Below, one piece after another: positions 1 to 5,426 of a stretch of DNA of 5,426 nt. The notes below the pieces were generated by a model. It did not search any database, had not been told where the DNA came from, and saw only the letters and a program-made list of their open reading frames with translations. How positions within the stretch are numbered: the stretch's first letter is position 1; every line of letters begins with the position of its first letter. The DNA comes from Globobulimina sp. Its lineage: Eukaryota; Foraminifera; Rotaliida. The translations under genes were made by a program, and so were the position numbers. The stretch lies in the NCBI GenBank assembly GCA_003354225.1, contig PIVH01000580.1, forward strand, positions 1 to 5,426, given 5' to 3'.

Positions 1-1
1 A

Positions 2-517
2 TTTAGTAATCATAATTTGTCAGTTCAACATAAAGAAACAACACATTGCTCAAATGAATTTCTCAGGTTATACGATAAAATATCTCTTGGACATATGGAT
101 GATTACGGTTGTTATAAGCACGAAGCGATAAAAGATTGTTTTGTGTATAGCATTAGATTTCGTGTTGATGATATATTTGAAACAGCAAATAATTTTAATT
201 TTCTCCGTATTGGGTTAGTATTTAATTCCTTATTGGCTGGAATCAGTAATGTTTGGTGTGTATCATTTAAGCAACCTGAAGGCAATAAAATGTTCTCTAA
301 AAAAGGAGCAATAAGCAATATATCAGTTGGTGATATTATTGAATTGACAGTCAATACAACATCTTTGCATATGACTGCTGAAAATATCACTAAACATGAA
401 AAGAGTGCTGTTAAATCATTTGGGTGGGTCGAATTTATTCAAATCCAAGTTGTTTTACGAAATGTAGCGCTCTCAATTGTAACTCAGTGGTGTGTTGATG
501 AGGAAACGTTGTGGTAA
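2..517 (+). CDS. 3' end of an unrecognised protein gene (weakly SPRY-like), partial
   Basis: The frame is open from the left edge to TAA at 515-517 (171 codons), so the gene begins outside the window or starts at the only convincing in-frame ATG, 95-97. An AG at 22-23 after a T-rich stretch could be an intron acceptor, which would make this a last exon starting at 24. No family is recognised with confidence. Alternating hydrophobic strands, the segment GDIIELTVNT (codons about 329-358) and a WCVSF strand before it give a beta-sandwich look resembling SPRY/B30.2 domains, whose members usually bind protein partners. That is a fold-level guess only. No signal peptide or membrane segment is visible. 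It is convergent with the TerD-like gene across a 126-bp spacer. It is probably coding, because the frame is long, non-repetitive and of ordinary composition, and the opposite-strand frames over it are shorter. Confidence 0.6.
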   Translation, partial: FSNHNLSVQHKETTHCSNEFLRLYDKISLGHMDDYGCYKHEAIKDCFVYSIRFRVDDIFETANNFNFLRIGLVFNSLLAGISNVWCVSFKQPEGNKMFSKKGAISNISVGDIIELTVNTTSLHMTAENITKHEKSAVKSFGWVEFIQIQVVLRNVALSIVTQWCVDEETLW

Positions 518-643
518 CTGTGTTTTTTGTGTTTGTAACACCTAAAAAGTCCATTTGAAAAACAACAATTTTAAACTGTAACGTAAACAGTTCTCCATAA
601 CAAGTCAATTCAATTAAATCATTACAGAGTCAAACAAAACAAT
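518..643. other. Convergent intergenic spacer
   Basis: This 126-bp A+T-rich gap lies between the stop codon of the left-hand plus-strand gene and the stop codon of the minus-strand TerD-like gene. It must carry both 3' ends. No canonical AATAAA is seen on the plus strand here. The only visible structure is a weak 6-bp inverted repeat, AACTGT at 574-579 and ACAGTT at 587-592 with a 7-nt loop, which is close to what chance gives. No small gene or RNA gene is recognised. Confidence 0.6.
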
Positions 644-648
644 TTATT
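643..648 (-). promoter_or_regulatory. Candidate polyadenylation signal AATAAA overlapping a stop codon
   Basis: Read on the minus strand, AATAAA spans 648-643 and contains the TAA stop (646-644) of the TerD-like gene. If used as in other eukaryotes, cleavage would fall 10-30 nt further on, inside the convergent spacer, giving a very short 3' UTR. The match is exact, but such a hexamer is common by chance in A+T-rich DNA, so its function is inferred. Confidence 0.35.
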
Positions 649-1800
649 GATCATCTTTAACATCATCATCTTTTGTTGTTTCCTGTTTCTTCTTCCCTTC
701 ATCCTCTTTGATAACTTTTAAATGCGCATCAATTAATGCTTGAGCATTATGATAGGCCATGCATACTTTACTTGCAATGTGCCATTCTGGAGAGCCTAAT
801 GCTTGAATACTCCAATCATTATTGCCTTTCCCAGCTCTAAATAATCTGCACATAACCACAGATCTTGCTTTTGCCGCTTGTTCAATGCCATATTGTATCA
901 AATTAATATCTTCTTCGCCATGTTCATATAATGAGATCACTGGTTCTTTAAAAGATGATAAATCACTTGGTCCACATGCACACAATGTAAAAAACAATTG
1001 TTTTACCTTTTTATCTAAATCCGATAATGCTAAATTTATAGTATGTACAGATTTGCCATGCACTTTTGTATCCCCGCTATGTTTAATAACATTATTATAA
1101 TTTCTGTCGCTGTAATGGATTACTTTCATGCATGTATCCTTAAAATCATACACCAAACAGGCACCACATAATATACTCGATGTATCAGAATCTAATTGCA
1201 ACGTAATACCGTCAATTGATTTTGGTTCGGCCGGTTTGTCAAATGCTAACGCACTGCCTTTAATGCCTAAATTTGCTGCGACTTGTTGTTGATATGCATT
1301 ATTTTGTGCATATGCTTGTTGTGCTTGCTGTTGATTATCAAATACAACTTGATATGATATTTGTTGACGATTTGCATTGTTATTATAATTTGATTGTTTT
1401 GATTGGATTTCGACTCTTGCATTTGCGCCATATGCACTTTGAACTGATTCTAAAAACTGTGCTTCATTCACATTACTATCAAGTTCTACATTATTGGTCA
1501 TTTTGGAGACTGGTATATTTGCTGTTTGTTTTGATCTTAATTTTCGACCTGTTTTTCTTTTCTTTGCACGTTTTTCTTGGTTTACTGCATTGTGTTACTG
1601 TATGATGATATTTGCTGTTGTTGCTGGTATTGTGGCGGTGCTTGCCGAGAGTATGAGTTGTTATTGTTGTTATTGTTCATATACGATTGAGACTGCATTT
1701 GTGGTTGTGGTTGTGGTTGTGGTTGTTGTTGCTGCTGTTGCTGAGATTGTGTGTTCGTTTGTGATGGTGCATTTTTATTTCCACTAAACCAACCAAACAT
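644..1800 (-). CDS. Divergent TerD-fold protein with Q/N/P-rich N-terminus, two exons
   Basis: Exon 1 starts at the ATG at 1800-1798 and encodes MFGWFSGNKN, then Q-, QP- and N-homopolymers; its frame closes at TAA 1584-1582. The main exon, ending at TAA 646-644, encodes a Q/N-rich region followed by a domain resembling TerD (tellurium resistance/stress family). Counting from an internal ATG at 1501, this domain covers about residues 107-245: a strand with CLVYD, the segment HSGD (141-144), INLALSDLD, a beta strand before a CxC, then CRLFRAGKG and DWSIQALG. TerD proteins bind calcium, but the acidic cluster that normally follows the SGD segment is replaced here by neutral and basic residues, so calcium binding is doubtful. 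A charged Lys/Asp tail (about 264-285) ends the protein. No signal peptide is visible, so it is probably cytosolic. The two exons lie in different frames and need an intron at about 1510-1598. If that joining is wrong, the TerD part could start at 1501 alone. Its biological role is unknown. Confidence 0.7.
1510..1598 (-). other. Inferred intron zone in the TerD-like gene (boundaries uncertain)
   Basis: The Q/N-rich exon frame and the TerD frame differ, and a GT-AG intron on the minus strand restores continuity. Frame-compatible pairs are: donor GTAACA at 1598 with acceptor AG ending at 1549, 1522 or 1510 (50, 77 or 89 nt), or donor GTAAAC at 1585 with acceptor ending at 1536 (50 nt). The tract is A-rich rather than pyrimidine-rich, as is the first GH5 intron. 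None of the donors is as good as the GTAAGT and GTATGT sites of the GH5 gene, so the exact choice is open. Confidence 0.45.
1699..1743 (-). repeat. Glutamine/proline-coding microsatellite
   Basis: The plus strand shows four consecutive GGTTGT-type hexamers followed by GTT/GCT triplets. On the coding (minus) strand these give a run of seven or more glutamines and then a Gln-Pro alternation. A separate N7 run is encoded at about 1657-1680 and another Q run at about 1611-1627. All stay in frame in the TerD-like gene's first exon, which supports its being coding. Length polymorphism between strains would be expected. Confidence 0.8.
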
Positions 1801-1908
1801 GATTTATGAATGATGTATTCTGCGTGAGAGGAGAAAGTATTAAATGCGATAAGATGAGTAATGTAGGAAGTAAAGTGCAGTTTTGCGTTAAAAACAACCT
1901 CAAAAAGA
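1801..1908. promoter_or_regulatory. Divergent intergenic spacer, shared promoter region
   Basis: Only 108 bp separate the start codons of the TerD-like gene (minus) and the GH5 gene (plus), so both core promoters and 5' UTRs must lie here or extend into the genes. No TATA box or known element can be named; a TATTAAA-like run sits at 1838-1844. Several ATGs precede the GH5 start on the plus strand, including ATG followed at once by TAG at 1861-1866, in frame with the GH5 start. Either the transcript begins downstream of them or they act as very short upstream ORFs. Confidence 0.5.
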
Positions 1909-3460
1909 ATGCTTTCTTTGTTGGTACTATTACGTGTTGCATTTGTAAATGCTGAACATGATTATAGAGTAACTGCAGCACAGTTACCGTTATCAGTAAA
2001 AGGTCGTTATGTTGTTGATTCAGCTGGAAGCAGAGTAAAATTAGGTAAGTAACCATAAACAATAAATGATAACAAAAATATTATATTAAAATACAAAAAA
2101 ATAGGATGTGTAAATTGGTATGGCGCGGATCAACGTGATTTTGTGGTTGGTGGTTTACAGTATGTAATGATATTTAGTTAGAACAATATTAAAAATTTAA
2201 CTCTTCTAATTAGGTGGCAGTCAATTTCAACAATATCTGGTTTAATTGCAGGATATGGTTTTAATTGTATCCGGCTTCCATTTTCATTGGAATTAATTGC
2301 TAAAAACCCAACCATTTCAAATCGAACCATTATCCAACAAGAACCATCTTTATTGGGTAAAAAAGCAATGGATATATTAGATGCCGTAATTACTGGCTTA
2401 AGCAATCATAATTTAATGATTATATTAGATAATCATATAAGTGATGCAGATTGGTGTTGCAATGGCAATGATGGCAATGGCTTATGGTATACCAATAATT
2501 ATCCTGAAGCACAATGGTTGTCCTTATGGTCGCAGATTGTCACACGATATGCCTCCAATAAATATGTGATTGGCTGTGATTTACGTAATGAGTTACGGTC
2601 CACCAATGTATGTGTTTAAATATTCTCTCATTTCTGTGTTTCATTTATCTTTATTAATTTATTTAGGTGAATGGAAAAAATTTATCGCCAAGTTGGGGTT
2701 CTGGAAATACAGCAACTGATTGGAGATTGGCAGCAATTAAGGTCGCAAATCAGATACAGAAAATAAATCGCAATTTATTGATTATTGTGGAAGGTTTAAA
2801 CTATGGCTTAGATTTGCGAGGGATTGCATCGCATCCAATATTAGCGTCTGATTTGACAGTTGCAAATAAATTGGTATATTCATCGCATGATTATAGCTGG
2901 TCTCAAGGCGGTAATAGTTATCAACAATTGAGTAGTACATTAAATACAAACTGGGGATATATATTTGCTGATAGTAGTAAGCCATATTTTGCACCTGTAT
3001 GGATGGGTGAATTTGGCGAATGTCATCAAAATAATAAAAATTGTTTACAATCAGAATGGTGGAAATCAGTGACACAATATGCTGCAACATATGATATTGA
3101 ATGGTAAAATGTTAATAGGTTATATAAAAAACAGCGCATTTAGTTTATCGGATTTATATCCAAGAAACAAAGCTGTTTTCAATCTTATTTCTTTCTTATT
3201 TGTTTTGCATCAATATGTTATCTCTCAATTCGTATTAAATTGTAGTGATATATTGATGCGAAACAAATAATGAAAATGATTTTAGGGCTTATTGGGCTAT
3301 CGATGGTACAGAGTCAAGTGGAAAAGGTCGAACATATGGAGCTGAGGAAACCTTTGGTGTATTCAATAAAACATGGAATGGCGTTGCAAGCACTGTTTTG
3401 CTTTCAGATTTACAAAAAATGTTGAAACCAAAATCAAGAGAACATCCTCGTAGTGTATAA
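1909..3460 (+). CDS. Secreted glycoside hydrolase family 5 (cellulase-type), five exons
   Basis: Exons 1909-2044, 2105-2159, 2214-2607, 2667-3103 and 3286-3460 join in frame to 398 residues. The start is the first ATG after the in-frame TAG at 1864-1866. Residues 1-15 form a signal peptide (hydrophobic MLSLLVLL stretch, likely cut after VNA), so the enzyme is exported or sent to a digestive compartment. The GH5 fold is clear: CVNWYGAD (47-54), NCIRLP with Arg84, ILDNH with His138, LRNE with the acid/base Glu190, SSHDY with His269 and Tyr271, WMGEFGE with the nucleophile Glu310, and WAYWAIDG (341-348) near the end of the barrel. GH5 enzymes cleave beta-linked glucans or mannans with retention. 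The order and spacing resemble bacterial endoglucanases of the Acidothermus E1 type, so cellulose or a related beta-glucan is likely, but substrate and subfamily cannot be fixed by eye. No carbohydrate-binding module or linker is present. All catalytic residues remain and no break is seen, so it is probably active. Confidence 0.92.
2045..2104 (+). other. GH5 gene intron 1 (60 nt)
   Basis: Canonical donor GTAAGT after TTAG and an acceptor ending AAATAG. It is A-rich. Removing it joins a split glycine codon (phase 1) and creates the conserved KLGCVNWYGAD segment. Reading through it meets a stop after a few codons. Confidence 0.92.
2160..2213 (+). other. GH5 gene intron 2 (54 nt)
   Basis: Donor GTATGT at 2160 and acceptor TTAG ending at 2213. 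Removal rebuilds a split glutamine codon (phase 2), giving VVGGLQWQSI. The competing donor GTAATG at 2164 leaves the downstream frame wrong, so 2160 is preferred. Confidence 0.9.
2608..2666 (+). other. GH5 gene intron 3 (59 nt)
   Basis: Donor GTATGT at 2608 and acceptor ATTTAG ending at 2666, phase 0, with a pyrimidine-rich body. It lies shortly after the catalytic LRNE motif. Read-through would stop at TAA 2617-2619. Confidence 0.92.
3128..3179 (+). repeat. Minor intronic stem-loop
   Basis: AAAACAGC at 3128-3135 is the exact reverse complement of GCTGTTTT at 3172-3179 (8 bp). Between them GGAT (3150-3153) and ATCC (3158-3161) can close a second small stem around a 4-nt loop. The outer stem is long enough to notice but could arise by chance in A+T-rich DNA. 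Confidence 0.5.
3196..3270 (+). repeat. Long near-perfect hairpin in GH5 intron 4
   Basis: The arms 3196-3216 and 3250-3270 pair over 21 positions: 20 Watson-Crick pairs and one T opposite G (a G-U wobble in RNA). They enclose a 33-nt loop (3217-3249), and the stem can run a few wobble and A-U pairs further into the loop. This is far beyond chance for a 182-nt intron. The right arm ends 15 nt before the 3' splice site. It may be a splicing structure, a small-RNA precursor, or the remnant of a mini inverted-repeat element. No clear target-site duplication is seen. Confidence 0.85.
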
Positions 3461-3563
3461 ATATTATTATACAAATTTGTACATGTTTATGATCTAATTC
3501 TAAATCGTTGATCCGATCTTGATCCCAAAACGTTTTTTGAATTAAGTCCTACAAAGTTTAACC
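3461..3563 (+). other. Tandem intergenic spacer
   Basis: These 103 bp hold the 3' end of the GH5 gene and the promoter of the next gene. No AATAAA is present. A 12-bp perfect palindrome, TACAAATTTGTA, lies at 3470-3481 and could be a protein site or chance. No gene is seen. Confidence 0.6.
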
Positions 3564-5316
3564 ATGTCAAAAAGCAAGAAAGCAATGTCAACAAAGTACA
3601 GCGCAATTGGTACAACAATCGTACCATTATCACAACAAATGCGTAACAGCAATCCACGATCTCCCTCGAGCTCAACTCCAGCCACAAAGCAAGTTAAGTC
3701 AATAACAATCAAATCTGTGATTAAACGATAAACACCATCCTGTTTTATAAACAAACAATAAATAACAGACTGATAATTTCTTTGATGACATTCTTGCAGA
3801 TTGGGACCAACCAGACACTGCCAACAAAAAAGAAAATTTTGGCATAGGAATCCATAACAATAATAATGATGTGTCTTCATCCTCGTCTTTAGCATTTACG
3901 CCAACTCCACCATCACCAAACAATCAGCATAGCCACAGCAAAAAATCTAAACTTAACCGTAACCAATCTCCAAGTGCAAATTCTAATGATCGTAGCATTT
4001 ATATCCTGCGCGATGATCCCATAAAAGACAAGGGACAAATTCCTGAAAATTCAAACTATACACAACATATATTCGATGATATAATCACAATAAATAAACC
4101 AACACAAAATGGCGCCATAACTAGCAATAACGCCAACACTATGGAACAACCTCAAGAACCTCTATATGAGTCAGAAGTGATTGTAATCGATGAAACTATC
4201 CGTAATGATCCAAATTATCTGCCTCCACCTGACGATACCTCTGCACATAAACATAAATCCGACATTATAAATAGCAAAAACGCTAAAAACACTAAAAAAA
4301 AGAAGTCAAAAGTGCTATTAGAACCTTTGGGAGATGACAATACATCATTAGTTGCAGCTGTTGTACCATCAACACCAGATTTAAATCCGTGGGCACATTT
4401 AAATAAAACCATAGAGACAAACATAATGGAAGCACCCGTCGACGTCGAGGATAACGATGATGATGAGGGTCAATATGAGGACAGAGGCTTTTTAAAACAC
4501 GAAGCAGATGACATTGGTCATGATATGAAGAAGAAGAAAAATATAACACCATCCGCAGCAACAAAGAATATATTCTATTGTATAATATTTGTGATTGGTA
4601 TTGTTATTGGTGTTTTATTGACCATTTCATTGATCAGACACAAAGCAATTGACGCAAATTATTTATTTGGTCCCACAGGGCAAGAAAGTGAAAATGACAG
4701 TGTTATTGCTGCTGAAATTGGTGGAATAAATGTGTATGATAACAGTACTCATGTTATTGAGGAGCATGAAGGTGATGATGGCGATGTATTTGAGCATATA
4801 AGAGGTAATACAATAAGTCCACCAACGGAACATAATACAATGACACCTACACTGTCAACACAGCAACATAGTACTAGTCAAACAGTAACAACAACAGATA
4901 AACCTACATTACTGCCAACAGGATATCCATCGCCTAAGCCATCAACAAATCCGAGTCAACGTCCGACACATTCACCAGTTGTGACTGACATAGCAATGAC
5001 GGTAACGGATATAAATTCTGTCGACGAAGCATTGCAAGATGAGGATGGTTTAAGTGGATTAGTTGAGGTTAGTAATTTGAATGAAAATGACGATGAAATT
5101 CTGTCGGATGCGACACAAATAGATTACCATCATGTTGATGAAGGAATTGAGATTGCAAATAAACTAAATCATGATAATAAGAGTGTGGATGATGATGATA
5201 ATGATCCACCAATAGAGACTGCAGATTACCATCATGTTCATGCTGGAATTGAGATTGCAAATGAACTAAACCAAGAAAATGAAACAAATGACAATATTGG
5301 TATGTCATACCCATGA
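3564..5316 (+). CDS. Unrecognised single-pass membrane protein with Pro/Thr-rich outer region
   Basis: Exon 1 starts at ATG 3564 (in-frame stop TAA at 3543-3545); exon 2 runs 3769-5316 (TGA). With donor 3693 the protein has 558 residues. I do not recognise a family. Residues 1-300 are hydrophilic, rich in Ser, Asn and Asp, with Lys clusters at about 219-224 and 297-300 and an acidic patch at about 268-280. One membrane segment spans about 311-332 (ILE/VAL-rich, IFYCIIFVIG onwards), followed by Arg-His. There is no N-terminal signal peptide, and the four lysines before the membrane segment suggest a type II topology with the C-terminus outside. The C-terminal part has four N-glycosylation sequons (NDS, NST, NKS, NET), a Thr-rich stretch, five successive P-[S/T]-x-x tetrapeptides (426-446) and two copies of a 21-residue repeat (495-515, 529-549). 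A surface or cell-wall-facing role is inferred from composition only. An internal-membrane location is equally possible. Confidence 0.75.
3693..3768 (+). other. Inferred intron in the membrane-protein gene
   Basis: The frame starting at ATG 3564 stops at TAA 3728-3730, and the long downstream frame opens just after AG at 3767-3768 (a TAA lies in that frame at 3763-3765). Donor GTTAAG at 3693 (76 nt) and donor GTGATT at 3717 (52 nt) both keep phase 0, and they differ by eight residues. A second AG at 3798-3799 does not fit either donor's phase. Confidence 0.65.
4915..4977 (+). repeat. P-[S/T]-x-x tetrapeptide run
   Basis: Codons here give PTGY, PSPK, PSTN, PSQR, PTHS and a final P: five perfect-register tetrapeptides in the outer part of the membrane protein. 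Pro-Ser/Thr tetrapeptide linkers of this kind occur in cell-surface proteins of stramenopiles and other protists. They are usually extended and O-glycosylated. The DNA itself is not repetitive, so the period is held at protein level. Confidence 0.7.
5122..5286 (+). repeat. Duplicated 63-bp coding repeat
   Basis: Copies at 5122-5184 and 5224-5286 are spaced 102 bp (34 codons) apart. They share the 15-nt start coding DYHHV and an 18-nt block coding GIEIAN, with scattered differences after that. Both are in frame and encode DYHHVxxGIEIANxLNxxN. The nucleotide identity in the shared blocks points to a fairly recent tandem duplication. The unit is not recognised. Confidence 0.85.
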
Positions 5317-5426
5317 ATATATTGCTTGAATAAGTAATTGAGTATGCCACATAATATAAAATGTTTTTAATTGTTTTTGGATTAAAAGACATGCGCACTT
5401 TTTTGCAAAATTCTGGCTCGCGTTTT
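5317..5426. other. 3' flank, no gene seen
   Basis: After the TGA at 5314-5316 the sequence is A+T-rich, with a possible AATAAG polyadenylation variant at 5329-5334. It turns slightly more G+C-rich in the last 40 bases, which may be the start of another gene's regulatory region. No supported reading frame is present. The minus-strand frame covering it runs back antisense through the membrane-protein gene. Confidence 0.5.

Larger units (their letters stand above)
3104..3285 (+). other. GH5 gene intron 4 (182 nt, long and structured)
   Basis: Donor GTAAAA at 3104 and acceptor TTTTAG ending at 3285. The join rebuilds a tryptophan codon (phase 2) and gives EWAYWAIDG, the expected end of a GH5 barrel, so the boundaries are firm. 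It is three times longer than the gene's other introns and contains two stem-loops, described separately. Read-through stops immediately at TAA 3105-3107 in the exon frame. Confidence 0.9.

Noticed and set aside
574-592. AACTGT/ACAGTT inverted repeat as a transcription terminator.
   Set aside because: A 6-bp stem is within chance expectation, and the window is eukaryotic, where such terminators are not expected.
822-1100. A plus-strand frame of 92 codons.
   Set aside because: It is antisense to the TerD-like domain, which shows family motifs on the minus strand.
1699-1743. Regular hexamer repeats considered as a CRISPR-like or regulatory array.
   Set aside because: The units are contiguous without spacers and encode Gln-Pro in the coding frame, so this is a coding microsatellite.
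3079-3270. A plus-strand open frame of 63 codons through GH5 intron 4.
   Set aside because: It is out of frame with the GH5 exon it overlaps. Splicing 3103 to 3286 gives an exact GH5 continuation, so this frame is intronic.
3196-3270. The hairpin as a firmly identified transposable element (MITE).
   Set aside because: The arms look like terminal inverted repeats, but no convincing target-site duplication flanks them and no second copy exists in the window. Only the TCTTATTT direct repeat at 3183-3190 and 3194-3201 is nearby.
3470-3481. 12-bp palindrome TACAAATTTGTA as a specific operator.
   Set aside because: It is a perfect palindrome, but short A+T palindromes are frequent here and no second copy supports a regulator site.
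3542-3923. Overlapping minus-strand open frames antisense to the membrane-protein gene start.
   Set aside because: They have no recognisable domain, and the plus strand offers an ATG, a usable intron and a long downstream frame.
5069-5398. A 109-codon minus-strand frame rich in His and Tyr.
   Set aside because: Its composition is the antisense image of the repeated DYHHV and Asp-rich codons on the plus strand.
1-5426. A bacterial reading of the window, with TTG and GTG starts and TerD as a tellurite-resistance operon.
   Set aside because: Frames beginning at TTG 2287, GTG 2667 and GTG 3871 are internal exon segments. Introns with GT-AG ends rebuild conserved GH5 motifs, which fixes the eukaryotic reading.
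1-5426. A defence, toxin or mobile genetic system.
   Set aside because: No integrase, transposase, nuclease, toxin-antitoxin pair or array is visible on either strand. Four unrelated protein genes account for most of the sequence.

Overview
The window reads as nuclear DNA of a compact, A+T-rich unicellular eukaryote. Genes are interrupted by short GT-AG introns: three in one gene are 54-60 nt, and one is an outlier of 182 nt. Complete intergenic spaces are only about 100-130 bp. Coding regions carry glutamine/asparagine homopolymers. No ribosome-binding sites or operon structure are seen, and the standard genetic code fits every model. The lineage cannot be named from this sequence alone. A run of P-[S/T]-x-x tetrapeptides in the last gene recalls surface-protein linkers of stramenopiles and some other protists, but that is a weak clue.

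Layout. (1) 2-517, plus: the 3' end of a gene entering from the left, unrecognised, with a weak SPRY-like look. (2) 518-643: a convergent intergenic space. (3) 644-1800, minus: a two-exon gene for a divergent TerD-fold protein with a Q/N/P-rich N-terminus. (4) 1801-1908: a 108-bp divergent spacer that must hold both promoters. (5) 1909-3460, plus: a complete five-exon gene for a secreted glycoside hydrolase family 5 (cellulase-type) enzyme. I rebuilt it as 398 residues with both catalytic glutamates present. (6) 3461-3563: a short tandem spacer. (7) 3564-5316, plus: a two-exon gene for an unrecognised single-pass membrane protein of about 558 residues, with a Thr/Ser/Pro-rich outer region and a duplicated 21-residue C-terminal repeat. 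(8) 5317-5426: a trailing non-coding flank.

The genes show no sign of forming one pathway or defence system. The GH5 enzyme has a signal peptide and probably acts outside the cell or in a digestive vacuole. The last protein is probably on the surface or an internal membrane, and the TerD-like protein is probably cytosolic. Their proximity looks like ordinary gene packing.

The most interesting structure is not a gene. It is the fourth intron of the GH5 gene, three times longer than its siblings, which contains a 21-bp near-perfect hairpin (3196-3216 with 3250-3270) plus a smaller 8-bp stem. Taking out both stem-loops leaves 55 nt, the size of the other introns, and the large loop encloses a decoy AG whose use would truncate the enzyme.
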